Translations under genes and position numbers: made by a program | NCBI GenBank assembly: GCA_900551745.1 | Contig: URXA01000006.1 | Location: 1 to 64,000, forward strand | Direction: 5' to 3' | DNA length: 64,000 bases | DNA from: an uncultured Phascolarctobacterium sp. | Lineage (GTDB): Bacteria > Bacillota > Negativicutes > Acidaminococcales > Acidaminococcaceae | Notes under the pieces: model-generated | What the model was told of the DNA's origin: nothing | The model's database searches: none | Seen by the model: the letters and a program-made list of their open reading frames with translations, nothing else | Shown here: positions 27,168 through 35,775 of the stretch, in pieces | How positions within the stretch are numbered: the stretch's first letter is position 1 | How the letters are laid out: each line of letters begins with the position of its first letter

Positions 27168-27220
27168 GAAGTAAAAAATATTATAATTTTAAAAATCTAA
27201 CCAGCTGTGTTTTTACTTAT

Positions 27221-30200
27221 TTAAAAGCTAAATCTCACGCCAGCATTGATCTGCCACTGTTTTTGAAAAGCACCGCCGAAAGAACGCTCCACATCCATAT
27301 ACAGGTCATTGTTTTTGCCCAGCTCCAGTTCGCCGCCTAAATTCAGTTCCCACCAGCTGCCGCTGTAATCTCTGCAGTCGCGCAAGGTTTCATCTCCCAA
27401 CGTCAGCACTGTGTCTGCTCTGCCGCCAAATTCATGCAACAGGGAAGCCTTAATATAAGCACTGCTGCGCTGATACTTTTGGCCCACTTCCAGGCCTATA
27501 CGACCTACGGCGCTGTTAATGCCTTCTGACTCAACTCTGATTCCATAATCAGTAACAGCGGCCTCTCCATTGATATGACTGACCATAAGCTGCGCCTGTG
27601 GTTCTAAATACACGCCCTGCTCACGCTGTAATCGTTTACCATATTCCAAGCTCAAAGCTGTGGCCCTGGACTTATAATCACGTCTGTCAGCGGCGATACC
27701 AAAGGTATCGATATCGCCTTTCATCTGACCATGCTTGAGCACGATATCTGCTCTGTCGCCAGACTGGCTGTGTTTACTGCCATACAGCATTACAGCAGCT
27801 GTCTGCTGTTCGCCGCTGCCGTTGCCATAGCCCATATTTCCCTTGGCATATTCAAACGCAGCGCCACCGAGCCACTCATTCATACTGCCTCCAGCTCTGT
27901 CTTTAAATGCAGCGTCATAACCGATCTGATAAGTCTGATAATTATTTTTAAAGGCTTCGCCGCGCAGTTTGCCGTTATTGATACGAGCCCATAAGCCATG
28001 TTCTGACCGTGCTTCCTTCAGCTCGGCCAGCCGGCCCTGCAGCATATCACTGCTCAACACCCAGCTGGAATACATGCTGTCTGCCGTTTGCAGGATGCTG
28101 CGGGCATCTTCTGTCGTTTCATTATGCAGACTCTCAAGATACCACTTGATACCGCCATCATTTTCATTGGAGATCTCTGTTTTATAAACATAGATCCCTC
28201 CTCTGTAAATATCACTCGCTATAAAAGTATGCTCACCACTGGCATCATTTACCAGCAGCAAATGCAAGTCGTCACCCTGCCTTCTGCCGACTTCGCTGAC
28301 CAGTATATTATACGTGCCTTTTGCATCACTGCCGCCGATAGACACGGTATCGCTTTGCCCCGTGCTAATATCGGCTCCCAGCACAAAAGTACCTTTGTCA
28401 CCATTCAGCGTCCCGGTTTGTAATTTTTGGTAACCAGCTGCCTGCTCCATATCAATAACAGCATTATCACCGAAGTCGAGCCTGGTCAGATCACTATTGC
28501 CTGTCACTTTCCAAAAAGCACCGTTACGCAGCTTCATATTGATTTGTCCGTTACTTACAATGGTCGCCGCGCCTTCGTAATAAGAGTCGTCAGTCAGCAG
28601 ATTTAGATCCAGCAGCCCATTGGTATGAGCTTGGATGTTGCCGGTCAGATAAACACTGCCGCTGCCTTCGCTGTTGACGGTAATACTGGCGCCGCTCTTA
28701 TATGCTCTCAAAGCATAGCTTTGCCCCTTATTATCCAAAATAAGTCCTTTTTGAAAGTCCACTTTGCCGCCAGCAGTATAAACACCTACGCCTTGACCGA
28801 CAGCATAAGTTTCTTTAGCATTACTTACACCGGTCCCGGCAACGATCTGCGCTGTTTCTTTAAAAACTATTTCCGCGCTGCCTGCACTATAGACCCCATA
28901 CGCCGACCCGCTGCCGCTTTGCGCATGTACGGTAACAGCTTTATCTACTGTAACCTTACCGCCGGTATTAGCACTGATACCCATAGCCGTACCTTTAGTA
29001 CTGGTCGCTTTTATAGCCGCTGCTCCCTTAAGCTCAACATCGCCGTTACTGAAGCAGCTGATACCTGCAGCACTGCCAGCACCGGCAACTTCTATAACGG
29101 TATTACCGCCGATCTGCGTCAAAGCACGATCAGACGATGTCCCGCCATTATTATTGCTATTGATACCTGTAACGTTCCCGGTATCAGAAACGGCTTTGAT
29201 CTGGGCATCTTCCGCAACTTCAACCTTGCCGCCGTTCCAACTCCAAAGTCCTGTCACTGCGCCGCCATCACTTTTACCAGCAACCTTTACAGCTCCGTTC
29301 ATCTTCACTTCAGCGCCGCTAAAGCCCTGCACGCCTCTGATTTCTCCGCTGCCGCTGACTACATCAACAGCTGTCAGACCAGTTACATCAATCAGACTGC
29401 CGCTGCCGGAAGCAAAAAGTCCATACCCATAGTCACCTGCGGTTTTGACGTTGACCTGCAACCCCTGCTGCGCCGTCAAGGATGAACCGCTTTGAATACA
29501 TGCTCCGGCCGCCATATTTTTGGTGTTATTATTAGTCTCCGCCGTTAAAACTGCCTGCTTGGCAAAATTTATTTTAGCATCAGGAAAATATGCACATACA
29601 GCAACACAACCAACATAATCATCTAAACCATCATTATTATAGGCTGTGATCTGGGTCTCACCGCTGAAATTGATATTCGTCTTAATGGTGTCCGCTGGAT
29701 TTACAAGGCTGCCATCAACATAAATGCCAAAAGCACCGCCTGTTAAAATAGTCTTATCCGCCTCAAAATTCAATATATTATCTTTATCACGCTCTGTCAC
29801 CGAAACAGCAGCGCCGCCAACAGTGCCATCAGCATCTGTAGTTTTGATGACGGTTTCCCTGCCTTTCAGCGTCAGACTGCCGCCAGCTACCGCGATTCCC
29901 GGACCACCTGTATCCCGCTTTCTATCCTCGGGATTATTTTCGATCAGTACACTGCCCTCAGTATTATCAAAACTGAAACTGCCGCCATTGACATAGATCC
30001 CCGTAGCCGAATTGATCTTCAAACTGTCGGCATTTTCAGTAAAAATAACTTTACTTGCCGCACCAGTAACCATTATACCCATGCTTGACTGTGTAAGATT
30101 ACCTTCGCCGATATTAGTCACTGCATTGTCAAACACGATACTGGCGCCGCTATTGGCATGAATTGTATAGTTACTTTTTGGATATTCTGTCAGATCTGTC

Positions 30201-30577
30201 ACATCCAGCGTCCCGCCGGTAAAAGTCAGGCTTCCGGTCGAACCAGTCGCCAAAATATTACCGGTATTTACAGGGCTCACGCCAGTCCCCTTGCCTGTCA
30301 GCGTCAACTTGTCACCAATAGCTACCGTCACGGTCTTGCCGCTCACTTTGATTGGTTGAAAAGAGTTGCTCACTTTATTCTCAACTGTGTTCTCCCCTGT
30401 AAAGGTATACTTCACTTCGCCGCTGACAATATCGACCTCTTTAATACTGTCATAATCTGTTTCATTGCCTGTAATTGCAGCATTATACTCTGCAGCACCT
30501 CCCAATTTACAGACATTCATCAGCAATAAACTCAAAAGCACCGCTTTCCCTAACCTTTTTCTTGTCACTGTTTCCAT
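27221..30577 (-). CDS. Autotransporter (type V secretion) with passenger and C-terminal beta-barrel
   Basis: The 1118-aa protein has an N-terminal signal peptide (basic start, hydrophobic stretch, cleavage likely near LGGAA-EYNA), then a long Gly/Ala/Thr/Val-rich passenger of repeating short beta-strand units (about 40-840), typical of a right-handed beta-helix. The last ~270 residues (from SEHGLWARINNGKLRG) form a type Va autotransporter barrel ending in a terminal aromatic (AGVRFSF). It would be exported across the outer membrane and displayed on the surface. No protease or known adhesin motif is recognised. An XRE regulator gene lies 38 bases upstream on the same strand, and both appear to be transcribed from a promoter with a G7 tract. 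Confidence 0.88.
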   Translation of the reverse strand: METVTRKRLGKAVLLSLLLMNVCKLGGAAEYNAAITGNETDYDSIKEVDIVSGEVKYTFTGENTVENKVSNSFQPIKVSGKTVTVAIGDKLTLTGKGTGVSPVNTGNILATGSTGSLTFTGGTLDVTDLTEYPKSNYTIHANSGASIVFDNAVTNIGEGNLTQSSMGIMVTGAASKVIFTENADSLKINSATGIYVNGGSFSFDNTEGSVLIENNPEDRKRDTGGPGIAVAGGSLTLKGRETVIKTTDADGTVGGAAVSVTERDKDNILNFEADKTILTGGAFGIYVDGSLVNPADTIKTNINFSGETQITAYNNDGLDDYVGCVAVCAYFPDAKINFAKQAVLTAETNNNTKNMAAGACIQSGSSLTAQQGLQVNVKTAGDYGYGLFASGSGSLIDVTGLTAVDVVSGSGEIRGVQGFSGAEVKMNGAVKVAGKSDGGAVTGLWSWNGGKVEVAEDAQIKAVSDTGNVTGINSNNNGGTSSDRALTQIGGNTVIEVAGAGSAAGISCFSNGDVELKGAAAIKATSTKGTAMGISANTGGKVTVDKAVTVHAQSGSGSAYGVYSAGSAEIVFKETAQIVAGTGVSNAKETYAVGQGVGVYTAGGKVDFQKGLILDNKGQSYALRAYKSGASITVNSEGSGSVYLTGNIQAHTNGLLDLNLLTDDSYYEGAATIVSNGQINMKLRNGAFWKVTGNSDLTRLDFGDNAVIDMEQAAGYQKLQTGTLNGDKGTFVLGADISTGQSDTVSIGGSDAKGTYNILVSEVGRRQGDDLHLLLVNDASGEHTFIASDIYRGGIYVYKTEISNENDGGIKWYLESLHNETTEDARSILQTADSMYSSWVLSSDMLQGRLAELKEARSEHGLWARINNGKLRGEAFKNNYQTYQIGYDAAFKDRAGGSMNEWLGGAAFEYAKGNMGYGNGSGEQQTAAVMLYGSKHSQSGDRADIVLKHGQMKGDIDTFGIAADRRDYKSRATALSLEYGKRLQREQGVYLEPQAQLMVSHINGEAAVTDYGIRVESEGINSAVGRIGLEVGQKYQRSSAYIKASLLHEFGGRADTVLTLGDETLRDCRDYSGSWWELNLGGELELGKNNDLYMDVERSFGGAFQKQWQINAGVRFSF

Positions 30578-30615
30578 CCCTTTCCCTTGTTGCCAGTCAA
30601 TTTTTACTTAAACAG

Positions 30616-31017
30616 TTATCTGTAAGAGCAAATATTTCGCTGTATCTGCAGCAGCTTCAGCAGCAGCCGCACTTCCTCAAGCGAATACTGCTCCTGCCCC
30701 TCAGCATCAGTACCGCACCTGCTTTTACACTCACTTTTGCCTTTGTTTTCTGCCTCTTCACCTCCATCTGTACAATGCGCTCCAGCCCACTCGACCGCAG
30801 CAGCTCTGTCCAGCAGTGCTTCGAGCGAACATCCTAAAACATTGGCGCTGCGTACCAGCAGCTTCAAGCTCACCAGCACGTTATTATGCTCAATATTGCT
30901 CAGATGCGTCTGGCTGATACCAAGCCGCTCGGCCAGCTGGTGCTGATTAAGCTGACGAACACTGCGCAGCAGCTTGATATTGCTGCCGATACGCAGCAGG
31001 CATTTTTCATCGTACAT
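30616..31017 (-). CDS. XRE-family HTH regulator upstream of the autotransporter
   Basis: A 133-aa protein with an N-terminal Cro/CI-type helix-turn-helix (about residues 9-62; NQHQLAERLGISQTHLSNIEHNN). The rest is a polar Glu/Lys/Cys-containing linker and a C-terminal leucine-rich helix that could oligomerise. A longer frame reaches 31050, but the ATG at 31017 directly follows GGTGGAGGTGG and starts the conserved HTH region properly. It precedes the autotransporter in the same direction by 38 bases, so it may regulate its own operon. The effector is unknown. Confidence 0.85.
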   Translation of the reverse strand: MYDEKCLLRIGSNIKLLRSVRQLNQHQLAERLGISQTHLSNIEHNNVLVSLKLLVRSANVLGCSLEALLDRAAAVEWAGAHCTDGGEEAENKGKSECKSRCGTDAEGQEQYSLEEVRLLLKLLQIQRNICSYR

Positions 31018-31128
31018 CTTCCACCTCCACCTTCTATGTCTCTTGCACACTTTGGGTCAAAACATTTAAACAGGAGCGTTTTCATTTGTTCAGCATCAAA
31101 AATATTTGTTTTAATAATATTTATATGC

Positions 31129-31156
31129 ATTATAGCACATCTGTACCCCCCCGCAA
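31129..31156 (-). promoter_or_regulatory. Promoter of the XRE-autotransporter operon, with a G7 tract
   Basis: On the minus strand a -35 TTGCGG (31151-31156) and a perfect -10 TATAAT (31129-31134) are 16 bases apart. A run of seven G (31146-31152) begins inside the -35 hexamer and fills the upstream part of the spacer. Gain of one G would bring the spacing to the optimal 17. The start would be near 31122, about 105 bases before the regulator ATG. Confidence 0.7.
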
Positions 31157-31157
31157 G

Positions 31158-31350
31158 ACACTTACTTTTTGCCTGTGTATCACTTTTTCGAGTCTTGTGG
31201 CGCATTACGCCAGCGGCTTTAAAACTGTCGGTGTCTGCGCTTTTATAATGGCATTATTACCCGCATGTTTTAAAAGCTGCCTAAAACTATTGCCTAAAAT
31301 TCACGTGCAGCGGCTGCCTGTGCAAGCCTGCAACAGTTTATCACCATAAT
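31158..31350. other. Intergenic stretch with no recognised gene
   Basis: Between the G7 promoter and the tandem terminators I see no supported coding region and no recognised RNA. Composition is mixed, with small inverted repeats. Short reading frames here lack convincing ribosome-binding sites and resemble no family. Confidence 0.4.
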
Positions 31351-31417
31351 AAAAACGCCTGCTTTGAAAGCAGGCACTGCAAAAATAAAACACGCACAAG
31401 TTATTTGTGCGTGTTTT
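31351..31417 (-). terminator. Tandem terminators after the exported-enzyme operon
   Basis: Two hairpins lie just beyond the stop of the alpha/beta hydrolase on the minus strand. The first, 31387-31417, pairs AAAACACGCACAA with its complement around a 5-base loop. The second, 31357-31375, is a GCCTGCTTT/AAAGCAGGC palindrome followed on the minus strand by TTTTT. Together they insulate the operon from the XRE-autotransporter promoter. Confidence 0.88.
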
Positions 31418-31425
31418 AGCTAACT

Positions 31426-32517
31426 TTAAATATCCAGTTTTTTTTCATGCAGCCACTTTTCCAGTAACACTGCTATTTCCTGATTATTCATATCCGAAAA
31501 CGGAAAATGCGTGTTGCCTTTTATTCCTATTTCCGGTAAATGAACCACGGCAGCGTCGCCGCCGTGACGGTTGACAGCATCTGCAAATAAGCGCGCCATC
31601 TGTAAGCGCACGCGCCAATTATCCTTGTTCCATTCCGCTGTAGGCACAGCAGGAATGTTATCACCATAATAGATGACTATTGGTATTTTAGTCAGCTTCT
31701 GAAAATCTTCTAACGCTATTTCCCTTCCCGCTAAAGCTCCGAAAGGACTTGTGGTTTCCAGCGGTTCAGGTACCTCTCCTGCGGGAAAAATAAACCCGCT
31801 GCCCGGTTCATAGGCAACGACCGCACGGATTTCAGGATTTTTTATAGCTGCCAGCCAGCCCGGACCGCCCCCCTGTGAATGGGTAACCAAAATTCCCGGT
31901 CCAGATTTATCAAATACTGCAGCTACAGCAGCACTGATAATATTTTCATCAAATGCACCCGTATTGGGAGTCATTTGTCTGAAAAACTGATTTAACGCTT
32001 CCTGATTTTTTGAAAACTGTACTCCCTCAAAAAAATCGGGCCAGTTCCCCAACCTGAAATTGCTGAACCATAACTGGTCATAGGTGGCGGCACTGATATT
32101 TTCTGCCGCCGTTGACTGCCCCGCTCTACCGCGGCGAGGCTGATCAATAAGATAGGTGCTGTAGCCTTTGCCTAAAAAAATATTTTGAAACCCATCTCTG
32201 CCATCAGGGGTAGTTTCCCAGGTTTTAGCCGATTGCCCGGCACCATGCAGAAAAACTAACGGATATTTATGAGCTTTAGCCGGCTTTTGATAAAAAACAT
32301 ATGCGTGATCTCCGTGCAGCGACTGGCCGGACTGATCGCTCGGAACCCTGTAATTAAAACTTCCGTCAGATCTTACTACCGTGCCGCCGGCGGCAAAACT
32401 GCCCTGCTCGGCTATTAAAACTGGTTTTTCAAAGGCCTGAACTGATGTTGCTGCGGCAAACGTCAATACCATCAGCGCTAAAACTTTAGCCGCTTTTGCT
32501 TTAAGCACCACTCTCAC
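31426..32517 (-). CDS. Exported alpha/beta hydrolase
   Basis: A 363-aa protein with an N-terminal Sec signal peptide (cleavage likely after SVQA, near residue 28). The alpha/beta-hydrolase fold shows an oxyanion segment FLHGAGQSAKTW (about 89-100), the nucleophile elbow THSQGG with Ser214, and a late His in KGNTHFPFSD. It would act in the periplasm or on the surface as an esterase/lipase-like enzyme; the substrate is unknown. It is the last gene of the MerR-controlled operon. Start is GTG at 32517, immediately after the SDR gene; another GTG three codons later is possible. Confidence 0.82.
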   Translation of the reverse strand: MRVVLKAKAAKVLALMVLTFAAATSVQAFEKPVLIAEQGSFAAGGTVVRSDGSFNYRVPSDQSGQSLHGDHAYVFYQKPAKAHKYPLVFLHGAGQSAKTWETTPDGRDGFQNIFLGKGYSTYLIDQPRRGRAGQSTAAENISAATYDQLWFSNFRLGNWPDFFEGVQFSKNQEALNQFFRQMTPNTGAFDENIISAAVAAVFDKSGPGILVTHSQGGGPGWLAAIKNPEIRAVVAYEPGSGFIFPAGEVPEPLETTSPFGALAGREIALEDFQKLTKIPIVIYYGDNIPAVPTAEWNKDNWRVRLQMARLFADAVNRHGGDAAVVHLPEIGIKGNTHFPFSDMNNQEIAVLLEKWLHEKKLDI

Positions 32518-32518
32518 C

Positions 32519-33349
32519 TCACTTATCTAGTTTTAACGGTCCATAGAAATAAGCTGCTGTTGCGCCGCCATCAATCAAAAAATCTGCACCGGTGATAAAT
32601 GCTCCCTGCTGGCTCAGCAGCAATTCGGCTACGTTGGCAACTTCATCCGCCGTCCCGGGGCGGCCTGCCGGGCATTTTGCAAACATATTTTTATAAAACT
32701 CTCCTCTGGGGCCGTTAAATTCATCAAGCGCAAGCGGCGTTACGATAATGCCGGGCGAGATAGAGTTTATACGAGCACCTTTTACGCCCCATTTGATAGC
32801 TTCTGCCATTACGCGTTTTACATTACAGCGTTTAGCCATTTGATACGCATGCAGTGTGTCTTTGATATTGGCCGGCTTTAATACTTCCAGCTGCAGCAGT
32901 TCTTCTGCCGGTGTAACAGCAAGCTGTTCGTCTGTTTCCGCACCTAATGCAGCCATTCTGTGCCCAGACTGGCTGGATATCGTAACACCAGTACCACCGG
33001 CTTTGATCACTTTTCCTACTTCTTCCAACAAAACTGCTGTACCGTATAGATCCACTTTTAAAATAGTTTCGACAGAGGCCTGACTGGGTGAAACCCCGGC
33101 AGCATTGATAAGCATTGCGATCTCACCATATTTCTGCGCTGCAGCTATCATATTTAAAATTGATTTGCGCGAGGAAATATCCGCTTCTACCGCTACAGCG
33201 TCGAATCCGGCCTCAGTCATTATTTTAGTTACGGTTTGGGCGTTGTTTATATTTTTATCACTAACTACAATTTTTTTACCATGACCCATTCTTCTGGCGA
33301 TCGCCAGGCCAATTTGTCCGGCACCAGTTAAAAGTATTACGTCCTGCAT
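32519..33349 (-). CDS. Short-chain dehydrogenase/reductase (SDR)
   Basis: A 276-aa classical SDR oxidoreductase. The cofactor motif TGAGQIG lies at the very N-terminus, followed by an NAD(P)-type acidic residue in VVSDKN; the catalytic residues are Ser (TISSQSG) and Tyr169-x3-Lys173 (YQMAK), with the SPGIIVTPLA loop after. A frame from 33355 begins with a TTG, but the ATG at 33349 sits 9 bases after AAAGGAG and gives the usual SDR start. No signal peptide, so it is cytoplasmic, unlike its operon neighbours. Substrate unknown. Confidence 0.88.
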   Translation of the reverse strand: MQDVILLTGAGQIGLAIARRMGHGKKIVVSDKNINNAQTVTKIMTEAGFDAVAVEADISSRKSILNMIAAAQKYGEIAMLINAAGVSPSQASVETILKVDLYGTAVLLEEVGKVIKAGGTGVTISSQSGHRMAALGAETDEQLAVTPAEELLQLEVLKPANIKDTLHAYQMAKRCNVKRVMAEAIKWGVKGARINSISPGIIVTPLALDEFNGPRGEFYKNMFAKCPAGRPGTADEVANVAELLLSQQGAFITGADFLIDGGATAAYFYGPLKLDK

Positions 33350-33410
33350 ATACAAAAACTCCTTTCTTCAACATGCTGATACAATTTATTTTACTGCTGA
33401 ATGCTGCTGG

Positions 33411-34475
33411 TTACAGATGTGCGCCGTAAAAATCCTGTAATTTGGCAACAAACTGATTTACATACTGCGGCTGATAATAAGTTTGGATATGGGTCGCTCC
33501 GTCTACTAAAAACAGTTCTTTGTCCTGGGTGCCGGTTGCTTTTTGGAAGGCTTCCTGCGACATATACAGCGAATCTGCTTTGCTGCCGGCCATCAGCAGC
33601 AGCGGCTGGTCAATCAGATCGATATTATCGGTCGCATCCCACGACATCAGTTCCATTAAACTGCTGGTTGTATAAGCAAAGGTAGAATTTGGATGTCTGT
33701 GAGTTTTGCCATAATACATCATCCCTTCACGATAAAGGTCATTAGTTATTTTATTGATGCTTTCTTCCGTCAGCGCGTCAAAATCAACCGTGCCTGAATA
33801 AGCAATTTTACCGGTGGCTATTTCTTCTGCCCGCGCGTCAGAAGCCTGCTGCAGACGTTCCTGAATTGTATCCAGCTGGCTGTTCATATAGCCGTTCCTT
33901 CTTACCTGTCCGGAATTGAACATACTTAAGGTCGCGACTGCTTTAAAACGTTTGTCTGATTTGGCCGCATTCAAAGTATAACCGCCTCCGCCGCAGATAC
34001 CCAAAACTCCCAGACGGTCCTTATCTACCCCGGCATATGCGGAGATAAAATCTGCCATACCATGAATATCCTCTGTCCGAAAATAGGGTTTATCTGTATT
34101 ACGGGGCGTGCCGCCACTTGCTCCCTGATAGGCGGCATCGGCAGTGATCGTAACGTAACCGAGCTCGGCTAAACGCTGAGCGTAAAGCCCCGCTACCTGT
34201 TCCTTTACCCCGCCATTGGGATGCACTACTACTATCGCGGCATATTTTTTATCGCTGCTGTAATCTGCCGGAGTATACACATTAGCGGCAATTTTTAAAC
34301 CGTGCAGCTTATACTTTACCGGATGAATATTTACCTGTCCGGCCACGTTTTTAGTTATCGCGCCCTGATAGACCAAACCGTATCTATTGCTTTCTTCTGC
34401 AGAAGCTGCCCCGCTGAAGCCAATACCTAATGCCAATACCAAACCCGATAATAGTAATTTTTTAGTAAATCTCAT
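33411..34475 (-). CDS. Exported dienelactone hydrolase-like alpha/beta hydrolase
   Basis: A 354-aa protein with a clear Sec signal peptide (MRFTKKLLLSGLVLALG..., cleavage near ASA-EES, residue 26). The nucleophile elbow reads GICGGGG, putting a cysteine (Cys161) where most relatives have serine; this is the dienelactone-hydrolase signature. The catalytic His is probably in DGATHIQTYY near the C-terminus. It is expected in the periplasm and may hydrolyse an ester or lactone; the substrate is unknown. It lies between the CMD-family gene and the SDR in the MerR-linked operon. Confidence 0.82.
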   Translation of the reverse strand: MRFTKKLLLSGLVLALGIGFSGAASAEESNRYGLVYQGAITKNVAGQVNIHPVKYKLHGLKIAANVYTPADYSSDKKYAAIVVVHPNGGVKEQVAGLYAQRLAELGYVTITADAAYQGASGGTPRNTDKPYFRTEDIHGMADFISAYAGVDKDRLGVLGICGGGGYTLNAAKSDKRFKAVATLSMFNSGQVRRNGYMNSQLDTIQERLQQASDARAEEIATGKIAYSGTVDFDALTEESINKITNDLYREGMMYYGKTHRHPNSTFAYTTSSLMELMSWDATDNIDLIDQPLLLMAGSKADSLYMSQEAFQKATGTQDKELFLVDGATHIQTYYQPQYVNQFVAKLQDFYGAHL

Positions 34476-34496
34476 AATAACCCATTCCTTCTTTCT

Positions 34497-35207
34497 TTAT
34501 TTTTGCAGTAATAAACTGTCCAAAACCCGCTGTGCGTTACTGCCTGCTGCAGGGCCTGCTTTTTTACCGAGCAGCCTTACTGTTTCCTGCAGCTGCTCTG
34601 CGCTTATGCCAGTATTCATACTGACGCGCATATGCGAAGTCAGCTGGGCATTGACATTGCCGATACCTGCCAGCGCGCCGACTGTTGCCAGTTCTCTTTC
34701 CTGGCGGTTCAAAATATCACGTTCAAAAATATCGCCAAATAGATGTTCTTTCAGAAAGACGCCGATCACCGGCGCAAAATCATAGGTTCTGCCTGCCACC
34801 GGGCGGCCTACCAATTCGGTTTGAGTTTTTTCACCAATAGCATAGCGGTCACGTTTAGGATCGACCGGTGTTGCGTCACGGCCGATTTCATCAACGATGC
34901 CGGCAGCCTTACGTTCATCTAAAACGGCGATCAAGGTATTGATGCCGTTCAAACTGCGCGGAAAACCGCAATAGGCATACATTTGTACTAAAACCTCTTT
35001 CACTTCATTGACCGTCATTCCATTATCCAGAGCCTCATTAAGCGCTGTTTTTAGATTAGGCAGGTCGCCCTGGGCGGTAAAGGCGGCTACAGTAACGATA
35101 CTGGCCTGCTTAGCAGTCAGCGCTTCCGAAGCGGACGCTTCACTATTGCCGTTAAAACCTGCTATGCACACTGCCAAAGTCAATAACAATAAACTTTTTT
35201 TTAACAT
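34497..35207 (-). CDS. Exported carboxymuconolactone decarboxylase (CMD)-family protein
   Basis: A 236-aa protein with a signal peptide (MLKKSLLLLTLAVCIAGF...) and two CMD repeats (about 25-115 and 140-232). The first repeat has a single cysteine in MYAYCGFPRSLNG instead of the CxxC redox pair of AhpD, so peroxidase-type thiol chemistry is unlikely; a decarboxylase or structural role is possible. Export of a CMD-family protein is unusual. Its ribosome-binding and start region (a roughly 30-base stretch around 35195-35225) is nearly identical to that of the cupin gene just upstream, suggesting local duplication of the leader. Confidence 0.85.
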   Translation of the reverse strand: MLKKSLLLLTLAVCIAGFNGNSEASASEALTAKQASIVTVAAFTAQGDLPNLKTALNEALDNGMTVNEVKEVLVQMYAYCGFPRSLNGINTLIAVLDERKAAGIVDEIGRDATPVDPKRDRYAIGEKTQTELVGRPVAGRTYDFAPVIGVFLKEHLFGDIFERDILNRQERELATVGALAGIGNVNAQLTSHMRVSMNTGISAEQLQETVRLLGKKAGPAAGSNAQRVLDSLLLQK

Positions 35208-35221
35208 TTCCTCACCTCTTT

Positions 35222-35677
35222 TTATTTAGGATACTGTCTGTCAGTTACCGGTTCCAGCCAGGTCACTCCTTTGTCACTGACTTCAGATACCGCAATATGC
35301 GACATCGATGTATTGGAAGAAGCCCCGTGCCAATGTTTGACGCCCGGCGGACACCAGACAACGTCGCCCGGGTACAGGACAACTATTTCCCTGCCCCATT
35401 CCTGCGTATAGCCAAAACCTTCTGTAACGATCAGCGACTGACCTGTAGAATGAATATGCCAGTTAGTTCTTGCGCCGGGCGTAAAGCTTACTACCGCAGC
35501 GTAAGTTTTTGAAGGGCTGTTGGCACTGAGCAGACTGGTAACCCAGGCTGTACCTGTAAAATTTTTAGGGTTCGCCTGTACCGTCGCATTACTACCGGCT
35601 TTCGTAACTGTCTGCAGCCCAGCGGTTTCCGCAGCGGCGACACTGCACAGCAGCAGCATCCCGGCAGCCGCTGCCAT
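35222..35677 (-). CDS. Exported cupin-domain protein (5' end probably frameshifted)
   Basis: The readable frame encodes 151 aa: a signal-peptide-like hydrophobic stretch and a single cupin barrel. Metal ligands are probably His-x-His in TNWHIHSTG, a Glu in VTEGFGY and His in PPGVKHWHG. This frame starts at an ATG without any ribosome-binding site and lacks the basic residues expected before a signal peptide. The better start is the ATG at 35703, which has GAGGTGAAG upstream but is one base out of frame. It is first in the operon, right behind the MerR-type promoter. Cupin plus CMD-like pairs are a recurring combination; the reaction is unknown. Confidence 0.8.
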   Translation of the reverse strand: MAAAAGMLLLCSVAAAETAGLQTVTKAGSNATVQANPKNFTGTAWVTSLLSANSPSKTYAAVVSFTPGARTNWHIHSTGQSLIVTEGFGYTQEWGREIVVLYPGDVVWCPPGVKHWHGASSNTSMSHIAVSEVSDKGVTWLEPVTDRQYPK

Positions 35678-35703
35678 GATTTTTTAGTTTTGCTTTTTAA
35701 CAT
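35678..35703 (-). pseudogene. Out-of-frame 5' end of the cupin gene (apparent 1-base deletion in an A6 run)
   Basis: From the ATG at 35703 the frame reads MLKSKTKK and then leaves the cupin frame. Adding one A to the A6 run (T6 on the plus strand, about 35679-35684) would join it to the downstream frame and make a textbook signal peptide, basic N-terminus plus hydrophobic core ending in CSVAAAETA. The leader around this ATG matches that of the next gene with one mismatch in about 30 bases. The cause could be sequencing error, slippage or a real mutation. Confidence 0.6.
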
Positions 35704-35775
35704 TTCTTCACCTCTTTTTATTTTTGTCTAAATTTGATAAAGCAATTTACTTTTTTGTTTTCATTTGTTATAATC

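Noticed and set aside
28625..29485. 286-aa plus-strand frame opposite the autotransporter passenger
   Set aside because: The passenger's repetitive codon use keeps the opposite frame open; the product is Ser/Thr/Ala-rich without domain features.
31158..31350. CRISPR-like or tandem repeat structure in the gap upstream of the XRE gene
   Set aside because: No regularly spaced repeats; only small inverted repeats and the tandem terminators were found.
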